Below are positions 7,475 through 16,575 of a stretch of DNA of 64,000 nt, one piece after another. The stretch is taken from NCBI GenBank assembly GCA_964647585.1, contig CAZYGG010000003.1:81138-145137 (forward strand). The letters run 5' to 3'. How positions within the stretch are numbered: position 1 is the stretch's first letter; every line of letters begins with the position of its first letter. This stretch comes from CAJINA01 sp964647585 (lineage in GTDB: Bacteria; Desulfobacterota; Desulfobacteria; Desulfobacterales; CAJINA01). The notes beneath the pieces are model-generated. The model ran no database searches, had not been told where the DNA came from, and saw nothing but the letters and a program-made list of their open reading frames with translations. The translations under genes were made by a program, and so were the position numbers.

Positions 7475-9988
7475 ATGCCCCCCAAAAGCGTTCAAGACCT
7501 ACTGCCCTTTGTAGAGCAGCCGAGCCAGTATCTTGGCAATGAGATCAACAGTGCTCACAAAGACCCCCGGGATGTGGAGCTGAAAATGGCACTCGCTTTT
7601 CCCGATCTCTACCAGATCGGGACGTCTCATTTCGGAATGCAGATTCTCTACCATCTTCTCAACGCTGAAAAAGACATTTTTGCAGAGCGGGTTTTCGCGC
7701 CGGGAACCGACATGGAGGCCCAATTGAGAGGCGCCCGCATACCACTGGCCACCCTCGAAAGCCGCACGCCCCTGGACAAAATGGATATCATCGGGTTCAG
7801 CCTGTTGTATGAGTTGAACTATACCAACATTCTAACCATGCTGGAACTCGGTCGGATTCCTTTTTACGCGCGGGAGCGGGACGCTTCTTTTCCCCTTATC
7901 ATTGCCGGTGGGCCCTGTGTGTGCAATCCAGAGCCCGTGGCAGACTTTTTCGATGCGATGGTTATTGGCGATGGTGAACAGGTCATCCTGAAAATGACTG
8001 CCGCCTGGCTTGAATGGAAAAGGTCCGGGCCAGGGGATAAAGAGGAACTGCTCAAACAGTGGGACCGTATCGAGGGTGTTTATATACCCTCTTTTTTCCG
8101 GGTAACGTATGATGAAAACGGCCTTCAGAGTTTGATACCGGAAAAAACGGATAAGACAGCCATAAAAAGAACCATCGTGGCTGACCTTGACCGGGCACCC
8201 TTCCCCACGGCACCCCTGATTCCACTCGGGCGGCCGGTGCATGACCGTTTGAGACTTGAACTTTCCCGGGGGTGCACCCGGGGCTGTCGTTTCTGCCAGG
8301 CCGGCATGATCTATCGGCCGGTGAGAGAAAGGTCGGCCCACAACCTTGTGAACCTGTCCCGGACCGGCCTTTCAAAGACCGGCTACGAGGATCTCTCGCT
8401 TTTGTCGCTGAGCACCGGCGATTACAGCCAGATCACAGCTCTTATGGAAAACTTGATGGCAACCTGCGAAAATGAACACATTGCCATCTCCCTGCCTTCT
8501 TTGCGGGCCGGAACCCTGACACCGGAACTGATGCGGCTGATAAAAAAGGTGCGCAAGACCGGTTTTACCATTGCGCCGGAAGCCGGCAGCCAGAGATTGA
8601 GAGATGTCATCAATAAAAATATCACCCGGGAAGATATCTTGGGCACGGTGGACGATGCCTTTTCCCTGGGGTGGAAGCTGGTCAAGCTCTATTTTATGAC
8701 CGGGCTGCCCACCGAGACCCGGGAAGATCTGGATGAAATTATCCGGCTCGTGAAAGCGCTGCGGAAGCAGAAATCCGGCCAACGGGGCAGGCGCAACATG
8801 AATGTAAGTGTTGGTACGTTCATTCCCAAACCACACACACCGTTTCAATGGTCCCCCCAGATCTCCCTCGAAAAATCACGCGAAAATCTGGCGTACTTGC
8901 GGGGGGAGTTGAAAATGCCGGGCATCCAGTTCAAGTGGCAGAATCCCGAGATAAGCCTGCTGGAGGGCCTCTGGTCAAGGGGCGACCGCAAGCTCAGCCG
9001 GCTGCTGGTAAGTGCCTATCACAAAGGGTGCCGATTTGATGGCTGGGGCGATAAATTAAGGCTTGATCTCTGGCAGGCGGCCATAGCGGAAAACGATATC
9101 GATGTTGACTTTTATACCCAGAGAGAGCGGGCCCTGGAAGAACCGTTGCCTTGGGATATTGTCGATATTGGTGTTTCCCGGACTTTTTTACAGCATGAGT
9201 GGCGGCAGGCGGTTGGAACGCAAACATCCTACGACTGCCGCAACGGCGAATGCAATGATTGCGGCGTCTGTGATTTTGATAAGATCGAACCGCGGCTTTC
9301 ATCCGATGAAGCCGGCAACCTGGAAAACACGCCGGATGACGTTTCCGGTGACGATGATCATTTCCGGGCGACAACGGTCTACTTTTCAAAGACCGGCGAT
9401 GCCCGGTTTCTAGGTCACCTGGAAATGGCCAGTATTTTTACACGGGCCCTCAAAAGAGCCGGGGTCGTGGTTAAATTCACCCGGGGACATCATCCCAAAG
9501 CGAAAATTTCATTCCTGGATACCTTGCCTTTGGGGGTGGAAAGCCTGGAAGAGTTTTTCAATATTTCGATTCCGGAAGATGCGGGCGCGAAAGCGATCAT
9601 CGTCCGGCTCAACCGGGAACTGCCCCGGGGTCTGGAGGTCCAGGGCATCTTTCCAGCGCGCAAAAATAAAAAAGCCCGAGAGCTCCCGGTGCACTACACC
9701 GTCGCCCTGATAAATGGGCACTTCGATGGCAGCCGGCTGGATGAATTTTTAAAGGCCCCGGAATGGATCTATAAAAAGGCTGGAAAAAAAGGCCGCCTCA
9801 AGGAGCTCGATCTTAAAAAAATGGTTGAAAATATTGCAATTTCATCCGAAAAAGAGTTATCGTTAAGTCTTAAAATGGATTCCGGTAAAATCATCCGGCC
9901 GGCCCAGGTGATCAACAGCGTTTTCAATCTTGATGCTGGTTGTATACAGACGGCGCGAATCGTAAAACTGGGCACAGGAACAAAGTAA
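7475..9988 (+). CDS. B12-binding radical SAM protein fused to DUF2344 domain
   Basis: An 837-residue protein of the family annotated as TIGR03960 plus TIGR03936. The N-terminal ~200 residues resemble a cobalamin-binding fold. The radical SAM cluster ligands are the CTRGCRFC cysteines near residues 267, 271 and 274. A CxxC-rich segment near residue 590 (CRNGECNDCGVC) probably binds another metal. The C-terminal DUF2344 domain (about 625-830) starts at the TTVYFSKTGDARFLGH motif. The substrate is unknown; because the family habitually neighbours RNase E/G and ribosomal genes, a role in RNA or ribosome modification is suspected. Here it is followed after 41 bases by an RNase G gene on the same strand, the typical arrangement. 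Confidence 0.9.
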   Translation: MPPKSVQDLLPFVEQPSQYLGNEINSAHKDPRDVELKMALAFPDLYQIGTSHFGMQILYHLLNAEKDIFAERVFAPGTDMEAQLRGARIPLATLESRTPLDKMDIIGFSLLYELNYTNILTMLELGRIPFYARERDASFPLIIAGGPCVCNPEPVADFFDAMVIGDGEQVILKMTAAWLEWKRSGPGDKEELLKQWDRIEGVYIPSFFRVTYDENGLQSLIPEKTDKTAIKRTIVADLDRAPFPTAPLIPLGRPVHDRLRLELSRGCTRGCRFCQAGMIYRPVRERSAHNLVNLSRTGLSKTGYEDLSLLSLSTGDYSQITALMENLMATCENEHIAISLPSLRAGTLTPELMRLIKKVRKTGFTIAPEAGSQRLRDVINKNITREDILGTVDDAFSLGWKLVKLYFMTGLPTETREDLDEIIRLVKALRKQKSGQRGRRNMNVSVGTFIPKPHTPFQWSPQISLEKSRENLAYLRGELKMPGIQFKWQNPEISLLEGLWSRGDRKLSRLLVSAYHKGCRFDGWGDKLRLDLWQAAIAENDIDVDFYTQRERALEEPLPWDIVDIGVSRTFLQHEWRQAVGTQTSYDCRNGECNDCGVCDFDKIEPRLSSDEAGNLENTPDDVSGDDDHFRATTVYFSKTGDARFLGHLEMASIFTRALKRAGVVVKFTRGHHPKAKISFLDTLPLGVESLEEFFNISIPEDAGAKAIIVRLNRELPRGLEVQGIFPARKNKKARELPVHYTVALINGHFDGSRLDEFLKAPEWIYKKAGKKGRLKELDLKKMVENIAISSEKELSLSLKMDSGKIIRPAQVINSVFNLDAGCIQTARIVKLGTGTK

Positions 9989-10029
9989 GCCTTAGAAACT
10001 TAAAAGTATTTTGGAATAGCAGGAAAAGT

Positions 10030-11580
10030 ATGTATCGAAGACTGATCGTCAATGTTGCGGAACACGAGACCCGGGTCGCCATCCAGGAGGATGGGACCAT
10101 TGTGGAATTGTTTGTTCAAAGAAAAGACGGCTCGGATATAGCCGGAAACATATATAAGGGGCGCGTGCAGAGGGTCCTACCGGGCATGCAGGCCGCTTTT
10201 GTGAATATCGGGCTGTCGCAGGCGGCGTTCCTGCACGTGAATGATGTCGTCGATGAAAGCTGTTACAACTTAGACGATTTCGAGAAGGCGTTTGGTTCAG
10301 ATGACGCGGAGGATGAAGCCGAGGCGCTGAAACCGGATGATGATGAACGCCTTGAAAGTGCCGTTGACCGGGAAAAACACATTGAGGAACTCCTCAGGGA
10401 AGGGCAGGAAATTTTGGTTCACGTGGCCAAATCTCCCATCGGTACCAAGGGGGCCCGGGTCACCAGCCATATCTCCCTGCCGGGCAGATACCTCGTGCTA
10501 ATGGCCACCTCCGACCACATCGGCGTTTCCCGGAAAATAGAGGACGAAGAGGAAAGAAGCCGGTTGAAAGAGATGGTCGCAGCGTTCAGGGAAGACCGGA
10601 TAGGTTATATTGCCCGGACAGCCAGCGAGGGGATCGACAGTGCAAAAATGTCCCGGGAGATGAAATTCCTCAACAATCTGTGGAAAAACATTCTCAAGCG
10701 ATATCAGGCCGCCCCAGCCCCCGCGTTGTTGCACAAAGAGCTCGATGTAAGCCTGCGAGCCCTCAGGGATTTAATGACCAGTGAGGCTGAGCGGCTGATT
10801 ATCGATTCAAAGAGCGCTTATGATACCATTAATAAATTTATTGAAACGTTTATGCCCGGCCTGAAAAATTCCATTGAACTGTACGAGGGGGGGGAGCCCA
10901 TCTTCGATGCCTACAACCTCGAAGGGGATATCTCCAGGGCCCTGCAGAAAAAGGTGTGGCTTAAATCCGGCGGTTATATCGTCATCGAGCAAACCGAGGC
11001 GCTGGTCTCCATTGACGTCAATACCGGTCGGTACGTCGGCAAACACAATCTCGAAGAGACCATTGTAAAGACCAACCTGGAAGCGCTCAAAGAGATTGCC
11101 TACCAGGTCAGGCTGCGGGATATCGGCGGCCTCATTATCATAGATTTTATCGACATGGAGAAAAAGTCCAATCAGGATAAGATCTATAACGCCTTCAAGG
11201 AAGCGCTGAAGAAAGATCGCAGTAAGATCAACATTTTGCCGTTTTCTGAAATGGGTTTGATCCAGATGACCCGCAAGCGGGTTAAAAAGTCACTGACCAG
11301 TCTTTTATGTGAGCCCTGCTTTTATTGCGACGGGGCCGGCTATCAGATATCCCGGCGCACCATTTGTTTTAATATTTTCCGGGAAGTTTTGCGCGCCGCA
11401 CAGGATATGACCGGGGAACGCTTTACCCTGCGGGTCAATCCCCAGATTGCGGACTACCTGCATGACGAAGAGAATCGGATCATTATCCTGCTCGAGCAGA
11501 TCACCGGAAAACCGGTGATCATTTATCCTCACAAGGAATTTTACATGGAGGAATTTGATATTTTCGAAAACCAGGCCTAA
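10030..11580 (+). CDS. rng: Ribonuclease G/E family endoribonuclease
   Basis: Single-strand-specific endoribonuclease acting in rRNA maturation and mRNA decay. The ATG at 10030 begins MYRRLIVN, the standard start of the family, with AGGA upstream; longer starts would overlap the preceding gene. An S1 RNA-binding domain (about residues 35-125) contains an acidic insertion (about residues 80-120, rich in D and E). The RNase H-like and DNase I-like core carries VSIDVNTG and GGLIIIDFIDM with the catalytic aspartates. The zinc-link motif CEPCFYC lies near residue 427. At 516 residues with no long C-terminal scaffold it resembles RNase G rather than RNase E. It is co-directional with the upstream radical SAM gene and the downstream rpmH. 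Confidence 0.93.
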   Translation: MYRRLIVNVAEHETRVAIQEDGTIVELFVQRKDGSDIAGNIYKGRVQRVLPGMQAAFVNIGLSQAAFLHVNDVVDESCYNLDDFEKAFGSDDAEDEAEALKPDDDERLESAVDREKHIEELLREGQEILVHVAKSPIGTKGARVTSHISLPGRYLVLMATSDHIGVSRKIEDEEERSRLKEMVAAFREDRIGYIARTASEGIDSAKMSREMKFLNNLWKNILKRYQAAPAPALLHKELDVSLRALRDLMTSEAERLIIDSKSAYDTINKFIETFMPGLKNSIELYEGGEPIFDAYNLEGDISRALQKKVWLKSGGYIVIEQTEALVSIDVNTGRYVGKHNLEETIVKTNLEALKEIAYQVRLRDIGGLIIIDFIDMEKKSNQDKIYNAFKEALKKDRSKINILPFSEMGLIQMTRKRVKKSLTSLLCEPCFYCDGAGYQISRRTICFNIFREVLRAAQDMTGERFTLRVNPQIADYLHDEENRIIILLEQITGKPVIIYPHKEFYMEEFDIFENQA

Positions 11581-11714
11581 AATATCAAACTTCGATCTTG
11601 ACAGGTGCAAATGTATATGTATATGGTGATCGATTGTAGTGGACCAACAAAAACGGATTGACCCAAACCGTTGGAAAAACGTGAAATGGATAAAGGTTAA
11701 AGGGAAGCGGAAAA

Positions 11715-11849
11715 ATGAAAAGAACATTTCAACCAAGCAGAATCAAGAGGGCCCGGACGCACGGTTTCAGAAAGCGGATGTCAACCAAAGCCGGACGGCG
11801 AATTATTAACCGGAGAAGGGCCCGGGGCAGAGCCCGGCTCGCCTGTTAA
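11715..11849 (+). CDS. rpmH: Ribosomal protein bL34
   Basis: A 44-codon gene encoding the small, very basic large-subunit protein. The protein starts MKRTFQPSRIKRARTHGF and ends GRARLAC, matching the universal bL34 pattern (KRTFQPS, RTHGFR.RM.T..GR.I...RR..GR..L). A purine-rich GGGAAGCGGAAAA precedes the ATG. It is followed by rnpA, the conserved partner in almost all bacteria. Confidence 0.97.
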   Translation: MKRTFQPSRIKRARTHGFRKRMSTKAGRRIINRRRARGRARLAC

Positions 11850-11988
11850 TTGCCCGGATTATAATCTCATTAACACCAAGAAAAAAGAATGCGCCCCATG
11901 GTGGATTCTTTTTTCGCATTTGACCGCAGGAAATTCTTTTTTTCAGGACGATGCCCGCGGCGGCCCTATAATCCCCCTGATCAAAGCC

Positions 11989-12357
11989 ATGTCGGAATAC
12001 GGGTACCCCAAAAAAGAAAGGCTCCTGAAAAGAGGCGACTACCTGTCTCTTTCCAGGGCCGGAGAAAAGTGCCACAAAAAATACTTTCTCTGTATTTATA
12101 AAAAGAGGTTGGGGGCACGGTCACGCCTGGGTATCACCGTTTCCAAAAAGGTGGGGACGGCGGTCACCCGAAATCGCTTAAAAAGGATGTGCCGGGAATT
12201 TTTTCGACTTAATCGTCGCAGACTGGGGAGCGCTTGGGACATCAATATCATTGCCCGGCCCAGTGCCGGGGCGGCATCCCGGAAACAGGCCGAGAAGTCC
12301 CTGGATGATATTTTTAAGGTTATTGCGGAGAACCGACCATCACAAAACTTGCGCTAA
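11989..12357 (+). CDS. rnpA: Ribonuclease P protein component
   Basis: Protein subunit of RNase P, which with the RnpB RNA removes the 5' leaders of tRNA precursors. The 122-residue product begins near the family motif PKKERLLKRGDY and carries the RNR signature in TRNRLKRMCREFFR. The ATG at 11989 fits the family's usual N-terminus, but its ribosome-binding site is weak; a TTG at 11920 in the same frame would add 23 residues. It lies 139 bases after rpmH, and its 3' end overlaps the region encoding the YidD N-terminus. Confidence 0.93.
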   Translation: MSEYGYPKKERLLKRGDYLSLSRAGEKCHKKYFLCIYKKRLGARSRLGITVSKKVGTAVTRNRLKRMCREFFRLNRRRLGSAWDINIIARPSAGAASRKQAEKSLDDIFKVIAENRPSQNLR

Positions 12358-12572
12358 TTCTAATTAGGGTTTATCAGGTGGCAATTTCACCCTACCTGGG
12401 TCGCAATTGCCGATTTTACCCCACCTGTTCTGAATACAGCTACCAGGCCATCTGTCAATACGGTGTTTTGCAAGGTTGTTACCTGTCTATAAAAAGAATA
12501 GCCCGGTGCCACCCTTTCCACAGGGGTGGCTATGACCCTCTACCGTCGCACCAGGATCCGGAAGAGACTTGA
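12339..12572 (+). CDS. yidD: Membrane protein insertion efficiency factor YidD
   Basis: Small membrane-associated protein that helps Sec/YidC-dependent insertion. The core motif is clear: GRNCRFYPTCSEYSYQAI, then KRIARCHPFHRGGYDPLP. The only standard start in frame is a GTG at 12378, which would remove the N-terminal amphipathic helix. The upstream in-frame codons from 12339 read TKLALILIRVYQVAISP, matching the family helix. No ATG, GTG or TTG exists between the in-frame stop at 12315 and 12378, but an ATC at 12339 stands 8 bases after GGAG. I therefore infer an AUC start overlapping rnpA by 19 bases, or a sequence error there. It links rnpA to yidC in the usual order. Confidence 0.85.
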   Translation: MTKLALILIRVYQVAISPYLGRNCRFYPTCSEYSYQAICQYGVLQGCYLSIKRIARCHPFHRGGYDPLPSHQDPEET

Positions 12573-12662
12573 TTTCAAACTGAAAGAAGGACCATTAGCG
12601 TCATTCAATACAACCAATATTACCGGGTCGCATTTCGTATTGAATGACACCAGGAGAAGAGC

Positions 12663-14327
12663 ATGGAGCAGGTAAGACTGATTATGGCCATTGGCCTATC
12701 GTTTCTAGTTTTTTTTATATGGGATGCTTTTTTTGTTGAAAAAAAGCCGGTGGAACAGGCCCCGCAGCAACAGGCGGAAACACAGCCGACAGATACACCG
12801 GCTCCCAGCAGCACGGAAGCCGCCGACACACATTCAACACAAGCCCCGGCAGCCGAGTCCGCTGTCAAGGCAGCTCCGGTGCAGGACACACGCGATCCCC
12901 GGATAATCACTGTTTCCACGGATAAATTTGAAGCCCGGCTTAGCGAGCGCGGGGCCGCCATCACCAGTTTTAGACTCAAAGACTACAATGACGTCGTGGG
13001 GGAAAGCGGCACCATGCTTGAACTGATCCCTGGAATTATCAAAGGGGGTACCGCCCTTATAAATTTTAAAGACAGCCGCCTGGGGGGATTGCAAAAGGCA
13101 TTGTTTATGGCCGGCAGCACGCCTAGCAGCGTGTCTGTATCCGGTGAAAAAGAGAGCATTGCTTTTTCCTGGATGGGGGAAGACGGCATTGAGGTAATTA
13201 AGACATACACCTTTAATCCCGGGAAATACCTGATCGATCTGGATGTGGACATCATCAACCGCTCATCGGGTACAATAGAAGAACAGATGGCGCTGGAACT
13301 GGTGGGTGCCGCGCCCCAAAAAACCTCCTATGCTTTCGAAGGACCGAGCGCTTATATTAACGGCGAGCTTGAACAGATCAAGATCAAGAGTATTGAGAAA
13401 CAAAACAGCTATGCCGGCAATATAGAATGGATTGCGCTGCAGGACCGCTATTTTCTCACCAGCTTACTCACCGACGTAAAAAGTGATGCCCGCCTGGTTC
13501 TTGGTGCCACTAAAGAGGTGCTGAAGAGCAAGTATGTACACCCGGCTATCAAAATCGAGCCCGGCAAACAGGTGACGCTTAAACACCAGCTCTTCTTTGG
13601 CCCCAAACAGATAGACCTTCTCAACGCAGCTGGTAAAGGACTTGGCAACCTGATCGATTTCGGAATGTTTGATATTCTGGCCAAACCTTGCCTGCAGTTC
13701 ATGAATATGATTTACAGCGTGGTTCCTAACTATGGGCTGGCGATTATACTGATCACCATTATTATAAAAATTATTCTTTGGCCTCTGGGGTCCAAGAGTT
13801 ACAAATCAATGAGCGAGATGAAACGCGTTCAGCCGCTCATCACGGGAATCCGGGAAAAGTATAAAGACGATAAAAAGAAACAGAATGAAGAGATCATGGG
13901 GCTCTATCGAACCTACAAGATAAATCCCATGGGCGGCTGTCTGCCGATGGTGGTGCAGATCCCCGTTTTTTTCGCGCTTTACCGGATGCTCTACGAGGCC
14001 ATCGAACTGCGGCACGCACCTTTTATCGGCTGGATTAATGACCTGTCTGCGCCGGATCGGCTTTTCAATTTCGGATTCAGCATACCCTTTATGGAGCCGC
14101 CTTACGGTATTCCGGTTCTTACGCTGATCATGGGCGCCACTATGTTTTTACAGCAGAAAATGTCGCCACCCATGGGAGATCCCGCCCAGGCCAAGATGAT
14201 GATGCTGATGCCGATTGTCTTCACATTCATCTTTATTAATTTTTCTTCTGGTCTCGTCTTGTACTGGCTGGTAAATAACGTGTTATCCATCTCCCAGCAG
14301 TATTACATACAGAAAAAATTCGCATAA
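12663..14327 (+). CDS. yidC: Membrane protein insertase YidC
   Basis: Inserts and folds inner-membrane proteins, alone or with SecYEG. The 554-residue, Gram-negative-type protein has an N-terminal membrane anchor (about residues 4-22), a Pro/Ala/Thr-rich linker (25-75), a large periplasmic beta-supersandwich domain (about 80-340) and the conserved five-helix insertase core (about 350-550). The hydrophilic hairpin between helices (KSMSEMKRVQPLITGIREKY) and the PMGGCLPMVVQIPVFFALYR segment are diagnostic. The start follows AGGAGAAG with good spacing. It is preceded by yidD and followed 13 bases later by jag, the standard operon order. Confidence 0.97.
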   Translation: MEQVRLIMAIGLSFLVFFIWDAFFVEKKPVEQAPQQQAETQPTDTPAPSSTEAADTHSTQAPAAESAVKAAPVQDTRDPRIITVSTDKFEARLSERGAAITSFRLKDYNDVVGESGTMLELIPGIIKGGTALINFKDSRLGGLQKALFMAGSTPSSVSVSGEKESIAFSWMGEDGIEVIKTYTFNPGKYLIDLDVDIINRSSGTIEEQMALELVGAAPQKTSYAFEGPSAYINGELEQIKIKSIEKQNSYAGNIEWIALQDRYFLTSLLTDVKSDARLVLGATKEVLKSKYVHPAIKIEPGKQVTLKHQLFFGPKQIDLLNAAGKGLGNLIDFGMFDILAKPCLQFMNMIYSVVPNYGLAIILITIIIKIILWPLGSKSYKSMSEMKRVQPLITGIREKYKDDKKKQNEEIMGLYRTYKINPMGGCLPMVVQIPVFFALYRMLYEAIELRHAPFIGWINDLSAPDRLFNFGFSIPFMEPPYGIPVLTLIMGATMFLQQKMSPPMGDPAQAKMMMLMPIVFTFIFINFSSGLVLYWLVNNVLSISQQYYIQKKFA

Positions 14328-14340
14328 AGACGGAGGATAC

Positions 14341-15081
14341 ATGTCGTCTGGGGTTGAGTTTTCGGGCAGTACGGTTGAACAGGCGGTTGCGGCTGCCTGC
14401 CAACAACTTGATATAAAAGAAGAATATTTAAATTTTACTGTTATCACGGAAGGATCCACTGGAATTTTTGGGCTTGTTGGAGTTAAAAAGGCCGTAATTC
14501 GAGTACTTTCGAAAGAAAAACAGACAGATAGAGACGAATCACGGCTAGACAACACGCAAAATGCCGAGGTTGAAGAAAACACAGTAATAGAACCCGGAAA
14601 GTTTAGTGACGCTGGCAGGGCCGGCCGGGACGCGTTAGAGAGAATTGCGGAAGGCATCACGGCCGGCACCAGCATCAGTACCCGGGATGACGGAAAGCGG
14701 ATTTCATTCGAAATCGCGGGTGGCAAGGCGGGTATGCTTATCGGTAAAAGAGGGCAGACACTCGAAGCCATACAATACCTCGTCGAAAAAGTCGTTAACC
14801 GCAACAGCAAAGAACGCGTTCGGGTCAGTATCGATGTGGGCGGGTATCTGGCTAAAAAGAGGAAAAACCTGGAAAGCCTTGCAGAGCGCACCGCCAATAA
14901 AGCTATAAAAAGCGGCAAGCCGGCCACCCTTGGACAACTCAACGCCCACGACCGGCGCATCATTCATCTGGCCCTGAAAGACGATCGCGATGTGATCACC
15001 AAAAGTATGGGAAACGGTTTTTTAAGAAAACTTGTGGTGCTGCCTAAAAAGCACCGCAGCAGCCCTAAAAGGCGGCCTTAA
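14341..15081 (+). CDS. jag: Jag/KhpB RNA-binding protein
   Basis: RNA-binding protein of the SpoIIIJ-associated family; relatives (KhpB) bind many transcripts and influence cell-envelope growth. The 246-residue protein has an N-terminal Jag_N domain (about 1-50, starting SGVEFSGSTVEQAV), an acidic linker (about 60-95), a KH-like domain with the GKRGQTLEAIQYLV loop, and a C-terminal R3H domain (AHDRRIIHLAL). A GGAGG-type site precedes the ATG. It is sandwiched between yidC and mnmE as in many bacteria. Confidence 0.93.
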   Translation: MSSGVEFSGSTVEQAVAAACQQLDIKEEYLNFTVITEGSTGIFGLVGVKKAVIRVLSKEKQTDRDESRLDNTQNAEVEENTVIEPGKFSDAGRAGRDALERIAEGITAGTSISTRDDGKRISFEIAGGKAGMLIGKRGQTLEAIQYLVEKVVNRNSKERVRVSIDVGGYLAKKRKNLESLAERTANKAIKSGKPATLGQLNAHDRRIIHLALKDDRDVITKSMGNGFLRKLVVLPKKHRSSPKRRP

Positions 15082-15093
15082 AAAGCGCCGTGC

Positions 15094-16512
15094 ATGCAAA
15101 TGAACCGCTCCACTATCGCTGCAATTTGTACGCCCCGGGGATTTGGCGGGGTCGGTATTGTCAAGCTTTCCGGCCCGGACGCTGTCAGGATATCCCGGGT
15201 GCTATTCAGAAGCAAAAACAGTCGTCTGACCCCCGAAGAAACCGACCCAGCTTGGGAGAGTACCTTTAAATCCCACCGACTGAGATATGGCGTGGTCGTT
15301 CACCCGGAGGACGGCAGCCGGATCGATGAAGTGCTGTTGGCCATCATGCGCGCCCCCAAAACCTACACCGGTGAAGATGTGGTGGAGATCAACGCTCACG
15401 CCGGACCGGTTGTTCTCAATAATATCCTTGAGGCGGTTTTAAAACAGGGCGCCCTGCTAGCCGCGCCCGGAGAATTTACACGACGCGCCTTTTTAAACGG
15501 CCGCATTGATCTCACTCAAGCTGAAGCCGTTATTGATTTGATAAATGCTAAAACCACCGCATCCGCTGATATGGCCAACGCCCAGATGGCCGGACAAATG
15601 CGCCTGGAAATAGAGCGGATTGGGGAAAATGTCAAACGCCTCATTGCCATCAATGAAGCCCGGATTGACTTTCCCGAGGATATAGAAACGGGCGGCCAAG
15701 TCGCCGAAGAAATTACTGAATTAAAAACAGGTATTCTGGATCCGCTACAAAAATTAATTGACCGGTTTCAGGAAGGGCGCATTTTCAGAGATGGCCTGAA
15801 ACTAGCGGTGGTCGGACGACCCAATGTAGGTAAATCCAGCCTGATGAACTGCCTGGTCAGAGAAGACCGGGCGATCGTTACGGATATCCCCGGGACAACG
15901 CGTGATGTGGTTGAGGACTTTATAAATATACGTGGGATTCCGGTACTCATCGTTGACACGGCGGGTCTTCAGAAAACCGAAAACCCGGTTGAGATCATCG
16001 GTATTGAAAAGACCTTAAGAAATATTGAAAACGCGGATCTGATCTTATTTGTTGTGGAAGAAGGGCGGGGGATACAGGCAGAGGATTTTAAGATTTTCAA
16101 AAAAGTTAAGGACAAACCGCTATTCATTGTTATTAATAAGAGAGACCTTGAGAAGGTGGACAGGCGCACGTCAATTCCGCCAGAGTGGTCTGTATATAAA
16201 TCCTTGCGGGTATCTGCACTCCACGGAGAAGGCCTTGATTTCCTGGAAGATGCCATTTATGACTTTGTGGCAGGGGGTGAACAAGCAGAGAAGGAAGTTG
16301 ACTTTGCACCAAATTTACGACAGAAAAACTTGATAGCGAAAAGCCTGACGGCCGCCGAGGCGGCCTTAAAGAGTGTGGAAAGAGAAGACCCTGGAGAATT
16401 GACCGCCCTGGACCTGGCGGAGTGTCTGTCCGGATTGGATGAAATACTGGGCCGGCATTTAAAAGAGGATATTCTGGGGCGCATATTCAGTCAGTTTTGT
16501 ATCGGGAAATAA
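15094..16512 (+). CDS. mnmE: tRNA modification GTPase MnmE
   Basis: With MnmG forms the cmnm5 group at wobble uridine 34 of certain tRNAs. The 472-residue protein contains the N-terminal formyl-THF-binding domain (about 1-120), a helical domain, and an inserted G domain with GRPNVGKSS (P-loop, ~residue 234), DTAG and NKRD motifs. It ends in FCIGK with the conserved C-terminal cysteine. A second possible ATG lies two codons downstream (MQM start). mnmG is not adjacent; instead a parS site follows the stop directly. Confidence 0.96.
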   Translation: MQMNRSTIAAICTPRGFGGVGIVKLSGPDAVRISRVLFRSKNSRLTPEETDPAWESTFKSHRLRYGVVVHPEDGSRIDEVLLAIMRAPKTYTGEDVVEINAHAGPVVLNNILEAVLKQGALLAAPGEFTRRAFLNGRIDLTQAEAVIDLINAKTTASADMANAQMAGQMRLEIERIGENVKRLIAINEARIDFPEDIETGGQVAEEITELKTGILDPLQKLIDRFQEGRIFRDGLKLAVVGRPNVGKSSLMNCLVREDRAIVTDIPGTTRDVVEDFINIRGIPVLIVDTAGLQKTENPVEIIGIEKTLRNIENADLILFVVEEGRGIQAEDFKIFKKVKDKPLFIVINKRDLEKVDRRTSIPPEWSVYKSLRVSALHGEGLDFLEDAIYDFVAGGEQAEKEVDFAPNLRQKNLIAKSLTAAEAALKSVEREDPGELTALDLAECLSGLDEILGRHLKEDILGRIFSQFCIGK

Positions 16513-16530
16513 TGTTTCACGTGAAACATT
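16511..16530. promoter_or_regulatory. parS: parS centromere site (ParB-binding)
   Basis: The 16 bases at 16513-16528 read TGTTTCACGTGAAACA, a perfect match to the bacterial parS consensus. The palindrome is extended by two more base pairs to 16511-16530. It starts at the mnmE stop codon. ParB-CTP clamps load at such sites and with ParA and SMC move the origin region to the poles. No parA or parB gene is in the window. This is the strongest evidence that the region is origin-proximal. Confidence 0.95.
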
Positions 16531-16575
16531 GCCGTCTTATATCAACAAAACAATATATTATTAAGAACTCTCATA

